DNA of 33,222 bases from Oscillospiraceae bacterium (GTDB taxonomy: Bacteria > Bacillota > Clostridia > Oscillospirales > CAG-382). How positions within the stretch are numbered: position 1 is the first letter of the stretch; each line of letters begins with the position of its first letter. A program made the position numbers and the translations under genes. The notes under the pieces are model-generated. The model ran no database searches. It was given only the letters and a program-made list of their open reading frames with translations, and was not told the DNA's origin. Shown here in pieces: positions 6,663 through 14,324 of the stretch. The stretch spans positions 1-33,222 of the forward strand of contig JAFLUP010000003.1 of the NCBI GenBank assembly GCA_022508745.1. The letters run 5' to 3'.

Positions 6663-8318
6663 TCAGGCGTTTTCCTGCGGGGAGGGCTCCCCTGCGGCTT
6701 CCTCCGTCGCGGCAACCGCCGCTGTGTCCGCATCGTTCTGCCCGCGGTGATTTCCGCCTTTCCCGCGGGGGGGCTCCAGCAGTTGGACTTCCGTCGTGGA
6801 GAAAACGCGGACGGCGTTTTCCTCCGTGAGCAGCACCTTGACGTTTCCGGTCAAAAAGCTGCTTTCCAACACCGTGGCGCGTCCCTTCGGGGTGTTTACG
6901 ATGCTGTTCGGACGGGGAAGGGCGGCATTTTCCCGTTCGTAGGTGTCCTGCTCATAACGCAGGCAGCACATGAGCCTGCCGCAGGAGCCGCTAATCTTCG
7001 CGGAAGCGAGGGAGAGGTTCTGCTCCTTTGCCATCTTGATGGACACCTGCACGAAGTCGGAAAGGAAGCTCTTGCAGCAGAAGGGCCTGCCGCAGACGCC
7101 TAAACCCCCGAACATCCGCGCCTCATCCCGCACGCCGATCTGACGCAGCTCGATGCGGGTGCGGAAAACGGAAGCCAGATCCTTGACCAGCTCGCGGAAG
7201 TCCACGCGTCCCTCCGCCGTAAAGTAGAAGCAGAGCTTGGTGTTGTCGAAGGTATATTCCACGTCCACCAGCTGCATTTCCAGCCGGTTTTTGCTGACCT
7301 TTTCTTCAAAGATCGGGCGAGCGTTGCGCTCCCGCTCCAGATTTGCGCGGTAGTGCTCGTCATCCTCCGCCGTCGCCTTACGCAGAACCGGCTTAAGGGG
7401 CTGTACCACCTCGGAGGCGCTCACCATCAGGTTGCCGTGGGCCACTTCGCCGTATTCCATGCCCCGGACCGTCTCCAGCACCGCGTGCTCTCCCTCGGAG
7501 AAGGTGATCCCGTTGGGGGAGAAGTAGTACACCTTTCCCGCGCCGCGGAAACGGATCCCCACCACTTCGAATTGCTCCTGCGCGCCATCCTGATCAGACG
7601 GAGCCGCAACGGCGGAGGTCGGCGACGTCGTCTCCTCCGGTTCGTCCAGCAGAAAGAGCAGCCCGTCCGCGCGGAGTTCCTCATCGGTGAAGGTCAGCTC
7701 CGAAGGCTCCGGCGCCGCCTCCGTCCGGCGGAACAGCTCCGCCGATTCTACGGCCGCCTCCCGCTTCCGGCGGGCGTTTGCAACGCCCCGATCCCCACGG
7801 TCGTTTTGCCCGGAACGCTCCGGGTGCTTCCCCTGGGATTTCTGCGGGTTCTCCCGCTTTCCGTCGGTGTGCTGGGGCGCTTCCTCCCTGCGGGCGTCGT
7901 CATGACGGGGGTCGTTGCGGCGCTTCTCCCCCCGGGAGCGGCGGTCGTTCCGCGAGCGCTTCCCCTGCTGGGAAGCCTGCGCAGGCTGTTCCCCGCGCGA
8001 AGCGCGAGCGGGAGTTTCCGCCCGTTCGGTTTCGGGACGTTCTGCTTTCGCTTCCCGCGTTTGAGACGCTGCCGAAGATGCTTCCTGCTTGCGATCCCTG
8101 CGATCGTGACGATTCCGCTTTTCCCCGCGGTCAAAGCGACGCCTCTCTCTGCCCTCGCCTCCCTTTTTGCCATCGGCGGCGGACTGGGAATCCTCCGCCA
8201 TGCGCACCTGCGGGCGCTTCATGGACGGGCGGGAAGCGCGGTCCTTCTCCGGGGACTTCGGCGCGATCCGTTCCTCTTGATTTCCGGTCAGATCCCGGAT
8301 TTTTTTCTCTTTTTCCAC
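6663..8318 (-). CDS. ricT: PSP1-domain protein RicT (YaaT) with long charged N-terminal extension
   Basis: A 551-residue protein whose C-terminal part is a PSP1 domain. It starts near residue 250 (VVGIRFRGAGKVYYFSP) and contains the cysteine sets CGRPFCC (409-415) and CGRLMCC (446-452). In Bacillus RicT joins RicA and RicF in an Fe-S complex that promotes RNase Y-dependent mRNA maturation and affects sporulation and biofilm choices. The order holB then ricT on one strand is the usual Firmicutes arrangement. Residues about 1-248 are Arg/Glu/Lys/Ser-rich and probably disordered, an extension nearly as long as the whole Bacillus protein. The start codon appears to be GTG at 8318 with AAAGGAAAGGCGG upstream; a later start such as residue 33 cannot be excluded. 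Confidence 0.85.
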   Translation of the reverse strand: MEKEKKIRDLTGNQEERIAPKSPEKDRASRPSMKRPQVRMAEDSQSAADGKKGGEGRERRRFDRGEKRNRHDRRDRKQEASSAASQTREAKAERPETERAETPARASRGEQPAQASQQGKRSRNDRRSRGEKRRNDPRHDDARREEAPQHTDGKRENPQKSQGKHPERSGQNDRGDRGVANARRKREAAVESAELFRRTEAAPEPSELTFTDEELRADGLLFLLDEPEETTSPTSAVAAPSDQDGAQEQFEVVGIRFRGAGKVYYFSPNGITFSEGEHAVLETVRGMEYGEVAHGNLMVSASEVVQPLKPVLRKATAEDDEHYRANLERERNARPIFEEKVSKNRLEMQLVDVEYTFDNTKLCFYFTAEGRVDFRELVKDLASVFRTRIELRQIGVRDEARMFGGLGVCGRPFCCKSFLSDFVQVSIKMAKEQNLSLASAKISGSCGRLMCCLRYEQDTYERENAALPRPNSIVNTPKGRATVLESSFLTGNVKVLLTEENAVRVFSTTEVQLLEPPRGKGGNHRGQNDADTAAVAATEEAAGEPSPQENA

Positions 8319-8350
8319 TTGGGCATTCCGCCTTTCCTTTTCACTTCATT

Positions 8351-9370
8351 TCACACGCTTCCCCGCGCGGGGTCACGCGTTACCGTCCGACCGGCGATGG
8401 CATACAGCTCCGACGCGAGGCCGGACAGCGCCGCCGTGACGTTTCCGTTTGCTTCCAAGCGTTCCCGGCAGACGACGGTCCGTTCACACATCCGGGAGAG
8501 CGCACGGCGCGTGGTTCTCTGTGCGAGCGCCCTCGCTTCCTCACGCTCCAGCAGGAGCGGTTCTCCGCCGGTCCTGATCAGCAGCAGATCGAACAGCATC
8601 CGCAGGAACGCATCGAACAGCGGCAGGAGGTTTTCCCGCTTCTCCTTCGACAGGGACACGGCGACCGTTCCCACCAGCCGGTATGCATCGCCGGAAAACA
8701 GCGCGTCCAGCCATTCTCGGGCGGTTTCCCGCTGTTTTCGGGCATTTTTCCCGAGGAAATCCACCGCTTCGCCCAGACTCCCCCTCGCCACCCGCACGGC
8801 GGCGTCAAGCTCGTCCGAGGGCAAGCGCGGCTCCCGGCGGCGCAGTTCCTCCCGCAGCTGCCCGTCCGTCAGACCGGACAGGGTGATCCGCTGTCCCCGG
8901 GAACGAACCGTGGGAAGCAGAGCGCGTCGGCTTTCCGTCAGCAGGATGATGGTCACGCCGGAGGGCGGTTCCTCGAAGATTTTCAACAGCGCGTTCTGCG
9001 CCGCAGCCTGCATCTTCTCCCCGTGAAACAGTACATACACGCTGCGATCCCCTTCCACGGGGACCAGGCTTGTCTCCCGAATCAGCTCCCGCACATCCCC
9101 GATCCCGATGGTTTCCTCCCCCCCGTAGAGATGGAGATCCGGATGGAATCCGTTCAGCACCCGTTTGCAGCCGGCACATTCCCCGCAGGGACGGCGAGCA
9201 TGGGAGGTGCAGAGCAGCGCGCGGGCGCACCAGAGCGCAAACTCCCGCTTGCCGCATCCGCGGGGACCTTCGATGATCAGCGCATGGGGAATCGCGCCGT
9301 TTTCCAGCTTTTCCGCAAACGCGGTCCGCTCCGGCGAAAGCGCCGGATTCCCTGCTGCAAAGCCTTCCAA
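8351..9370 (-). CDS. holB: DNA polymerase III delta' subunit
   Basis: A 339-residue clamp-loader subunit. The P-loop is GPRGCGKR (35-42), lacking the usual Ser/Thr after Lys as is frequent in delta'. A zinc-type cluster C54, C62, C65, C68 follows. NALLKIFEEPP is a clear clamp-loader signature and TVRSRG replaces the usual SRC motif: the arginine is kept, the Cys is Gly. It helps load the sliding clamp at primer ends. The start is a TTG at 9370 with AGAAGGGGG seven bases upstream, behind a promoter at 9407-9435. ricT follows after 32 bases. Confidence 0.9.
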   Translation of the reverse strand: MEGFAAGNPALSPERTAFAEKLENGAIPHALIIEGPRGCGKREFALWCARALLCTSHARRPCGECAGCKRVLNGFHPDLHLYGGEETIGIGDVRELIRETSLVPVEGDRSVYVLFHGEKMQAAAQNALLKIFEEPPSGVTIILLTESRRALLPTVRSRGQRITLSGLTDGQLREELRRREPRLPSDELDAAVRVARGSLGEAVDFLGKNARKQRETAREWLDALFSGDAYRLVGTVAVSLSKEKRENLLPLFDAFLRMLFDLLLIRTGGEPLLLEREEARALAQRTTRRALSRMCERTVVCRERLEANGNVTAALSGLASELYAIAGRTVTRDPARGSV

Positions 9371-9406
9371 CGCCCGAACCCCCTTCTGTTACTCTAATCC
9401 ATTCTT

Positions 9407-9435
9407 ATTATATCACATTTTTTCTTTTTTGGGAA
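9407..9435 (-). promoter_or_regulatory. Promoter of holB-ricT
   Basis: On the minus strand TTCCCA (9430-9435), a 17-base A-rich spacer and a perfect TATAAT (9407-9412), 36 bases before the TTG start. The -35 is weak (4 of 6). Confidence 0.55.
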
Positions 9436-9517
9436 GAGGCTTTTTGAAAAATTCACGGGAGTTTTTTAAGACCTTGTGGCAAAACGGTAAAATCCTTTTT
9501 TGTATCCAAAAAACACA

Positions 9518-9545
9518 TTGACTTTTTCAAAAAACGTGGTACAAT
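9518..9545 (+). promoter_or_regulatory. Promoter of coaW
   Basis: TTGACT (9518-9523), a 16-base spacer and TACAAT (9540-9545), 40 bases before the ATG. It is divergent from the holB promoter within the 215-base AT-rich gap 9371-9585, which holds no other feature I can support. Confidence 0.7.
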
Positions 9546-9585
9546 AAGGAAAAAGTCCCTTTTAACGGAAAAAGGAGGCGTTCCC

Positions 9586-10407
9586 ATGAGTATCATCATC
9601 GGCATCGATGTGGGCGGAAGCACCACCAAGATCGTCGGCTTCGACGGCGACCGGCTTCTGCCGCCGCTGATGGTCCGCGCTACCGACCCGATCGCTTCGG
9701 TGTACGGCGCATTCGGCAAATTCACCAGTGAAAACCGGATCTCCCTGTCGGACGTCCGGGAGGTGCGGATCACAGGCGTGGGCGCCGCCTTTCTGGAGGA
9801 CCGCATCTACGGTCTCCCCACCGTGCGGATCCACGAATTCACCGCCAACGCCCGGGGCGGGCTGTACTTAAGTAAACTGCCGCGCGCCATCATCGTCAGC
9901 ATGGGCACCGGCACGGCTTACGTCTATGCGGACGAGACCGGCGGGGAATACCTGGGCGGCACCGGGGTGGGCGGCGGCACGCTGATCGGCTTGTCCAAGA
10001 AGCTGTTGGGCGTCTCCGACCCGGAGCAGATCGCCGTTCTGGCGAAAACCGGCAACCTTTCCAACATTGATCTGCGCATCAACGATATTTCCCGTTCCGC
10101 CATCAACCATATCCTGTCCGACAACGCCACCGCCGCCAACTTCGGCAAGGCGAGCGACCTCGCCTCCCGGGAGGACATCGCGCTGGGCATCTTCAACATG
10201 GTGTACGAGACCATCGGCATGATGGCGGTCTTCGCCGCAAGGCAGAAGGAGCTGCGGGACGTGGTGCTGATCGGCAACCTCGCCGGGCTTCCCCATGCTC
10301 ACGTCACCTTCGAATCGCTGGACAAGATGTTCGGCATGCACTTCGTCATTCCCGAGCTTGCCACTTACGGCACGGTCATCGGAGCCGCCCTCACCGAGGG
10401 CACATAA
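9586..10407 (+). CDS. coaW: Type II pantothenate kinase
   Basis: A 273-residue ASKHA-fold kinase that phosphorylates pantothenate, the first step of coenzyme A synthesis. IGIDVGGSTTKIVG at the N terminus is the phosphate-1 motif, SMGTGTAYV and GGTGVGGGT (about 106-127) form the second nucleotide-binding loops, and VLIGNLAG (about 225) the adenosine motif. This matches the staphylococcal/eukaryotic-type (type II) enzyme; type II kinases are often less sensitive to CoA feedback. ATG start with AAAGGAGG. A small HTH-like gene follows after 31 bases. coaD, a later step of the same pathway, is also in this window at 19.3 kb. Confidence 0.9.
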   Translation: MSIIIGIDVGGSTTKIVGFDGDRLLPPLMVRATDPIASVYGAFGKFTSENRISLSDVREVRITGVGAAFLEDRIYGLPTVRIHEFTANARGGLYLSKLPRAIIVSMGTGTAYVYADETGGEYLGGTGVGGGTLIGLSKKLLGVSDPEQIAVLAKTGNLSNIDLRINDISRSAINHILSDNATAANFGKASDLASREDIALGIFNMVYETIGMMAVFAARQKELRDVVLIGNLAGLPHAHVTFESLDKMFGMHFVIPELATYGTVIGAALTEGT

Positions 10408-10438
10408 ACAGCAGACAAAAAGGAAAGGATACTTCCCC

Positions 10439-10867
10439 ATGGCAGAAAATACCCATTGGAACAAAAAAGTCTTTGCAATCCTGCTGGAACGGGCGAAGGG
10501 CGTCCGCTCCTGGCGGCAATTTGCCGCGGAGTGCGGGATCAGCTATGTGCAGATGCGCAAGCTGGCAAGTATGTCCCAGGAAAACCCTCCCCGTCCGAAG
10601 CTGATCCGCAAGGTCACGGACAACGCCTTCAATGACGTCGATCTGGAGGATCTGCTGTTCGCGGCAGGCATGAGCAACTCCGGCAGGCAACGTGTCCGCA
10701 AGCAAGCAGAGCAGCCGCAGGAGGAAACGGCCTACGACCGCTTCCGCGCCCTGCCCGCCCGCGACCGACGCATCGTGGAGGAGTACATCGACTTTCTCAC
10801 CCAGAAGCGGTTGTCGCAGACTGCTGCCTCAAAACAGCAAAAGAAGCCCAACCAGAAGAAACAGTAA
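10439..10867 (+). CDS. Small HTH-like protein downstream of coaW
   Basis: A 142-residue protein. Residues about 8-75 look like an XRE-type helical domain: RSWRQFAAECGISYVQMRKL reads as helix-turn-helix and NAFNDVDLEDLLFAAGMS as the final helix. Residues about 98-120 (YDRFRALPARDRRIVEEYIDFL) are a second helix, and the tail is Gln/Lys-rich (QQKKPNQKKQ). The start ATG follows AAGGAAAGGA; the frame is open upstream into coaW. Its last 39 bases overlap, in antisense, the end of the gene on the opposite strand. Likely co-transcribed with coaW; a role in DNA binding is inference. Confidence 0.65.
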   Translation: MAENTHWNKKVFAILLERAKGVRSWRQFAAECGISYVQMRKLASMSQENPPRPKLIRKVTDNAFNDVDLEDLLFAAGMSNSGRQRVRKQAEQPQEETAYDRFRALPARDRRIVEEYIDFLTQKRLSQTAASKQQKKPNQKKQ

Positions 10868-11158
10868 GTCGTTCCGCTCCTGCCCGCTGTCCGTGAACAG
10901 CAGGAAGGCGATGGCAAGCAGCAGCAGATCGTCCATCTTCAGATCCCGCAGGAAGGACAGGTTCAAGAACCCGCCCCGATCCGGCGCTTTCGGCGGCACA
11001 GGGTGCGCCATGGTCTCCTGCACGGGTTCCTCCCGCGGCGGAGCCGGCTCCTGCTGCGGAGGCGGAGGCGGCTCCTGCTGCAATCTGCGTTGCAGCTCAT
11101 AAAGCTGCCCGTCGCTGCGTATTCCGCCCATTTCACGGCTGTATGTAGGCACATCCAT
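10829..11158 (-). CDS. Small protein with C-terminal hydrophobic hairpin (third of a trio)
   Basis: A 109-residue protein of no family I can name with certainty. The N terminus (about 1-35) is polar, followed by a Pro/Glu-rich stretch with PPPPP. The C-terminal 40 residues hold two very hydrophobic segments, DDLLLLAIAFLLF and DLLFLLVGLLLLF, separated by a short polar turn (TDSGQERN), a layout I have seen in small clostridial proteins of unknown role. ATG start; an AAGGAAGG lies 14 bases upstream, which is distant. It starts 24 bases after the second gene of the trio. The last 39 bases overlap the convergent gene on the plus strand. Confidence 0.6.
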   Translation of the reverse strand: MDVPTYSREMGGIRSDGQLYELQRRLQQEPPPPPQQEPAPPREEPVQETMAHPVPPKAPDRGGFLNLSFLRDLKMDDLLLLAIAFLLFTDSGQERNDLLFLLVGLLLLF

Positions 11159-11182
11159 CGTGAGTCACCATACCTTCCTTTC

Positions 11183-11470
11183 TCATCTCTTGAAGTTTCC
11201 AAGCAGGGAGGCGACGGAAGCGATGCGGAGGAGGTCCTCCAGCCGCTCCCGCTTTTCCTCCGCCACCAGCGGACGAAGGGCGCGAAGCAGATCCAGCCTG
11301 GGGTCGGGCGGAGGTCCCTGCGGCAGATTGACGGTCGGCGGCGCCGGCGGGGCAGGCTCCGACGGTTCGCCGGGAGAAGCGCCCAACGTCCCCGCGATAG
11401 CGGCGATGCGCTCCACCGCTTGCGGATCCGCCAGCAATGCGCGGATCTTTTCGGTCAAATTGTCCTCCAT
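11183..11470 (-). CDS. Small helical protein (second of a trio)
   Basis: A 95-residue protein. The N-terminal 25 residues (NLTEKIRALLADPQAVERIA) and the C-terminal 30 (LLRALRPLVAEEKRERLEDL and onwards) are amphipathic helices, joined by a Pro-rich linker (SEPAPPAPPTV). The second helix resembles the LL-ALKP-x-L-EERQ pattern I associate with unannotated clostridial proteins, but I cannot name a family. The ATG is one base after the upstream stop (TGATATG), so translation should be coupled. An 11-codon longer start exists but lacks that coupling. Confidence 0.6.
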   Translation of the reverse strand: MEDNLTEKIRALLADPQAVERIAAIAGTLGASPGEPSEPAPPAPPTVNLPQGPPPDPRLDLLRALRPLVAEEKRERLEDLLRIASVASLLGNFKR

Positions 11471-11471
11471 A

Positions 11472-11738
11472 TCAGCGATTCCCGTTCTTTCGCAGGATCT
11501 CATAGATCTCGCTGCTCTTTTCCTCGCCTGCGCGGTCGAGAAGTTGCTTCGCCTGCTCCGGCGTGAGCCCTTTCAGGCTGTTCCGCAGCGCATCCAGATT
11601 GCCCAGCAGCGCTTCCGTTTTGCCCCGGTCCGCGCCGGCGGCGGATGCGATCCGGGAAACAAGATCCGCCAGTTGCCGGTCGTTCAACCGTTGCAGCAGA
11701 GCCGGATCAAACTGCATTTGGTCCTTTTGCATACCCAT
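11472..11738 (-). CDS. Small helical protein (first of a trio)
   Basis: An 88-residue protein, entirely helical in appearance: FDPALLQRLNDRQLADLVSR followed by a Leu-rich region and LTPEQAKQLLDRAGEEKSSE. No cysteine, signal peptide or membrane segment. ATG start with AAGGAAGAGG seven bases upstream. It leads a three-gene minus-strand cassette with one base to the next gene. The 44-base gap to the divergent gene at 11783 is too short for two separate promoters outside coding sequence, so at least one promoter lies inside a neighbouring gene. Confidence 0.6.
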   Translation of the reverse strand: MGMQKDQMQFDPALLQRLNDRQLADLVSRIASAAGADRGKTEALLGNLDALRNSLKGLTPEQAKQLLDRAGEEKSSEIYEILRKNGNR

Positions 11739-11782
11739 ATATCCTCTTCCTTTCGAAATGTTTGAATAAAGGAGCGGTCCCC

Positions 11783-12325
11783 ATGTATAAGTGCAAGCCT
11801 GAACGCAATGTCCGGCAGGTGGTGTTGCTGATGACCGTCAGCATCGGTCTGACCGTCGGCACCTTTGTGCTGGCCAATTTTTTGCCCCAACAGGCGGGGA
11901 TTATCCGCTTTGCCGCCTTTCTGCTTGCCATCCTCGCGCTGTACGTCATCGTCCGTTTTACCATGACGGAAATGGAGTACACGCTGGACAACGGCTGCTT
12001 CGTGATTACCAAGATCGTCGGGAACAAGCGAACGGATCAAGGGGTGCTGGATCTGGCGGACACCGTCGCGCTGGTCACGCGGGAGGAGTATCGCGCACAG
12101 GGGCTGAACAAGAACCTTTCCACCATTTGCAATTACTCCCAAAACATCGGCGGCAAGCACTGGTTTTACGTGTTTGAATTCGGCGGCAAGCGCGCGGTCG
12201 TCGAATTTGAGCCCAACGACGCGTTTGTTGCGATCTTCCAAGAGGAGATCGAGCGCGCCAAGTCCGGCGACAACCCGGGCGGTGCGTCCGGCGGAAACCC
12301 GCCCGATGACGGCATTTTGATCTGA
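11783..12325 (+). CDS. Small membrane protein with a PH-like soluble domain
   Basis: A 180-residue protein. Two membrane helices (about 13-33 and 42-60) are followed by a soluble domain that begins MEYTLDNGCFVITKIVGNKR, the beta-strand-rich opening seen in bacterial PH-like membrane proteins. The last 20 residues are Gly/Asn/Pro-rich. It resembles in architecture, not in clear sequence, the PH-like protein at 1015-1422. ATG start with AAAGGAG; the frame is open upstream into the opposite gene's territory. It is divergent from the three-gene cassette and ends just before a terminator. Confidence 0.65.
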   Translation: MYKCKPERNVRQVVLLMTVSIGLTVGTFVLANFLPQQAGIIRFAAFLLAILALYVIVRFTMTEMEYTLDNGCFVITKIVGNKRTDQGVLDLADTVALVTREEYRAQGLNKNLSTICNYSQNIGGKHWFYVFEFGGKRAVVEFEPNDAFVAIFQEEIERAKSGDNPGGASGGNPPDDGILI

Positions 12326-12337
12326 CAAGACCTTTTC

Positions 12338-12366
12338 AAACGTCGGCATACAGCCGGCGTTTTTTA
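12338..12366 (+). terminator. Rho-independent terminator
   Basis: The stem AAACGTCGGC/GCCGGCGTTT (one T-G pair) with loop ATACA is followed by a T-run of seven. It starts 12 bases after the stop of the membrane protein gene. Confidence 0.8.
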
Positions 12367-12403
12367 ACTATACTATGATGCATTTGCGGGCGGAACTGCA
12401 TAT

Positions 12404-12432
12404 CGTTGTAACGAACGCAGTGCGTTACAACG
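12404..12432. repeat. Perfect 10-bp inverted repeat after the SleC-like gene
   Basis: CGTTGTAACG (12404-12413) and CGTTACAACG (12423-12432) are perfect inverted copies around a nine-base loop. On the minus strand it lies five bases past the SleC-like stop but is followed by ATATGC, not T, so it is no classical terminator. It may protect the mRNA 3' end or be a dispersed palindromic repeat. Confidence 0.6.
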
Positions 12433-12437
12433 GGAAT

Positions 12438-14267
12438 TTAGTTGCCGTTCGCCGCAGAAATGCGCTCGTACTCCCGGGTGAGGGATTCCCATGTGAGCGG
12501 GCCGACGATGCCGTCCGCTTCCAACCCGTAGTTCTGTTGGAAACGGCGGACGTTCTGCTCGGTGCGTTCCCCGAAGATCCCGTCCACCGCCAGCGTAGGC
12601 AGGGAAAGATCCACGGTGGAAACGGTGTTGAGCATGGTTTGCACCCAAGAAACATCCTCCCCGGTGGAACCGCGGCGCAGGGGCGTTCCGGGATACGGAC
12701 GGGAGGGGACCACTTCCCCGCCGCCCAGCGCGTAGTAGCTGGTGACGATGGCGTTCCACGTTGCCTCGTTGACCGTTCCGGTCTGCACCAGCCCGTAGTA
12801 GTTCTGGAAAGCGCGTACCGCGTCACGCGTCACGTTTCCGAACACGCCGTCCACCGTCGGCGGGGTGTACATCCCCGGCATGGCGGACGCGATATAGGAC
12901 AGGTAGCTTTGCACCCGCAGAACTTCGCTTCCCCGGTCTCCCACCTGCAAGGTGCGCCCGTTGAAGGCGTCCGATTGGGGGAATTCTCCCTCGCTCCCCA
13001 GCTCCGCCAGCTTTTTGACCGCGGTATAGATGTATTGGATGCGGTACCAAGTCTCCCGGTTGACCGTTCCGGTTTCCTCCAGACGAAACAGCCGTTGGAA
13101 GGCGCGGACCGCCGTAGCGGTAGTCTCCCCGTAGGTGCCGTCTGCCGGCAGGATGAAGGGGATCGCCGGGAAGGAGATGGCGATGCGATTGAGCCGGTTT
13201 TGCAGGGTCGTCACCTCTGTGGACGCGTCCCCGGATTGTAGCGGTCCGGGGAAGGAGTCCGGCACAACCTCCGCTGTCTCCGCCTCGCGGATCTCCACCT
13301 CTGTGCCGTAATAGTATTGCAGGATCTGCAGCGGCGTGTAGTCCCTTCTGGCGAGGGCGACGGTCCCCCATTGGCTCATCCCGTCACAGGTGGTGTTGGC
13401 CCCGTCGCAGTATTCCGCGAACAGCGGCTCCAGCTGCCGCCCGCGGGCGATGTAGTTGGTGAAGTAGCCATCCACGATGGTGTCGATGATGTCGAAAATG
13501 CCCCGCTCGTGGACGTAGTATTGGTCGTACGCCGTGTTGTTGGTGATATCGAAGTCGTATCCTTGAGACGGATACCACTCGGTATACAAACGGTTGAGCG
13601 CCAGAGAGACCTGCGCGATGACGTTGGAAATGATGGAAGTTTCCGGCCATGTGGGGTAAATCTCACTGCACGCCACGTTTTTGATGTAATCCAGAAAGGG
13701 AACGGTCACGTTCTGCGCGTTTGCCCCCGGCGGACCGAGATGCACACGGATCGTCTCCGGCACGACTACCCGTCGAGGCGTTTCCGCGATCGCGGCGGCG
13801 GGAACCGACCGCATGGTACGCATGGTGCTGACCAGCTCCGGTCCCTGTTGGTTCTGCACCCGGGGCGCGTCCCCTCCGCTGTAAAGGTGATGTTCCGGGA
13901 TGACGATCACCCGCTCCAACTGCGTAGGCGTTCCGTTTGCCGACGGGCGATCCAGCGTGCCCATCATCACCGTCTGCCGGGTGGTCTGCCCCGGGAAGAT
14001 CTGCTCCCCGACGATGCTCACCGTCACATATCCTGCGATCACGATGCGCAGGTCCACGGTGGAATACGGACGTTCCCGAGGATTGGGGGTCATACCGGCG
14101 GACATGGGCGGCGTCTGGACGGAAAACGTCACCGCCCCGTCCGTGTCGCTGATACCGGTGCTGCTCCCGCGCCCGCCCCCCGTCAGGATCACGGCCGCAC
14201 CCTGCAGCACGCCGCCCCCCTCCGCTTCCCGAACGGTGACGACTAATGTTCCTCTGCTCTCTGCCAA
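12438..14267 (-). CDS. sleC: SleC-like spore cortex-lytic enzyme (SpoIID-type lytic transglycosylase with three peptidoglycan-binding repeats)
   Basis: A 609-residue protein. Residues about 1-105 are a beta-rich N-terminal domain (pro-region in SleC), 106-190 a linker, and 190-320 a SpoIID-type transglycosylase domain: FLDYIKNVACSEIYPTWPE with the presumed catalytic Glu202, then CDGANTTCDGMSQWG (287-301) and LQILQYYYG. Three peptidoglycan-binding type 1 repeats lie at about 345-410, 440-505 and 528-595, each with a VDG-x-F/Y-G and T-W pattern. SleC of clostridia cleaves spore cortex during germination after activation by Csp proteases; csp genes are not in this window. No signal peptide, in line with spore-located enzymes. 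The start appears to be TTG with AAAGGAG 10 bases upstream, an arrangement copied in the upstream paralogue. Confidence 0.85.
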   Translation of the reverse strand: MAESRGTLVVTVREAEGGGVLQGAAVILTGGGRGSSTGISDTDGAVTFSVQTPPMSAGMTPNPRERPYSTVDLRIVIAGYVTVSIVGEQIFPGQTTRQTVMMGTLDRPSANGTPTQLERVIVIPEHHLYSGGDAPRVQNQQGPELVSTMRTMRSVPAAAIAETPRRVVVPETIRVHLGPPGANAQNVTVPFLDYIKNVACSEIYPTWPETSIISNVIAQVSLALNRLYTEWYPSQGYDFDITNNTAYDQYYVHERGIFDIIDTIVDGYFTNYIARGRQLEPLFAEYCDGANTTCDGMSQWGTVALARRDYTPLQILQYYYGTEVEIREAETAEVVPDSFPGPLQSGDASTEVTTLQNRLNRIAISFPAIPFILPADGTYGETTATAVRAFQRLFRLEETGTVNRETWYRIQYIYTAVKKLAELGSEGEFPQSDAFNGRTLQVGDRGSEVLRVQSYLSYIASAMPGMYTPPTVDGVFGNVTRDAVRAFQNYYGLVQTGTVNEATWNAIVTSYYALGGGEVVPSRPYPGTPLRRGSTGEDVSWVQTMLNTVSTVDLSLPTLAVDGIFGERTEQNVRRFQQNYGLEADGIVGPLTWESLTREYERISAANGN

Positions 14268-14324
14268 ATCGGATCTGCTCCTTTACTCCAGTATTTCCGA
14301 ATCCCTGCGATCGGGAGGATTTTT

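Noticed and set aside
7353-9397. Long plus-strand frames (557 and 539 codons) over ricT and holB
   Set aside because: Arg/Pro/Ser-rich shadow translations with no domains; holB and ricT are clear on the minus strand.
9371-9585. Riboswitch in the holB/coaW gap
   Set aside because: The stretch is AT-rich with poly-T and poly-A runs and is explained by two divergent promoters; I see no conserved aptamer core.
12375-14246. Plus-strand frames over the SleC-like gene
   Set aside because: Antisense to the SpoIID and peptidoglycan-binding motifs; no start signal or domain.
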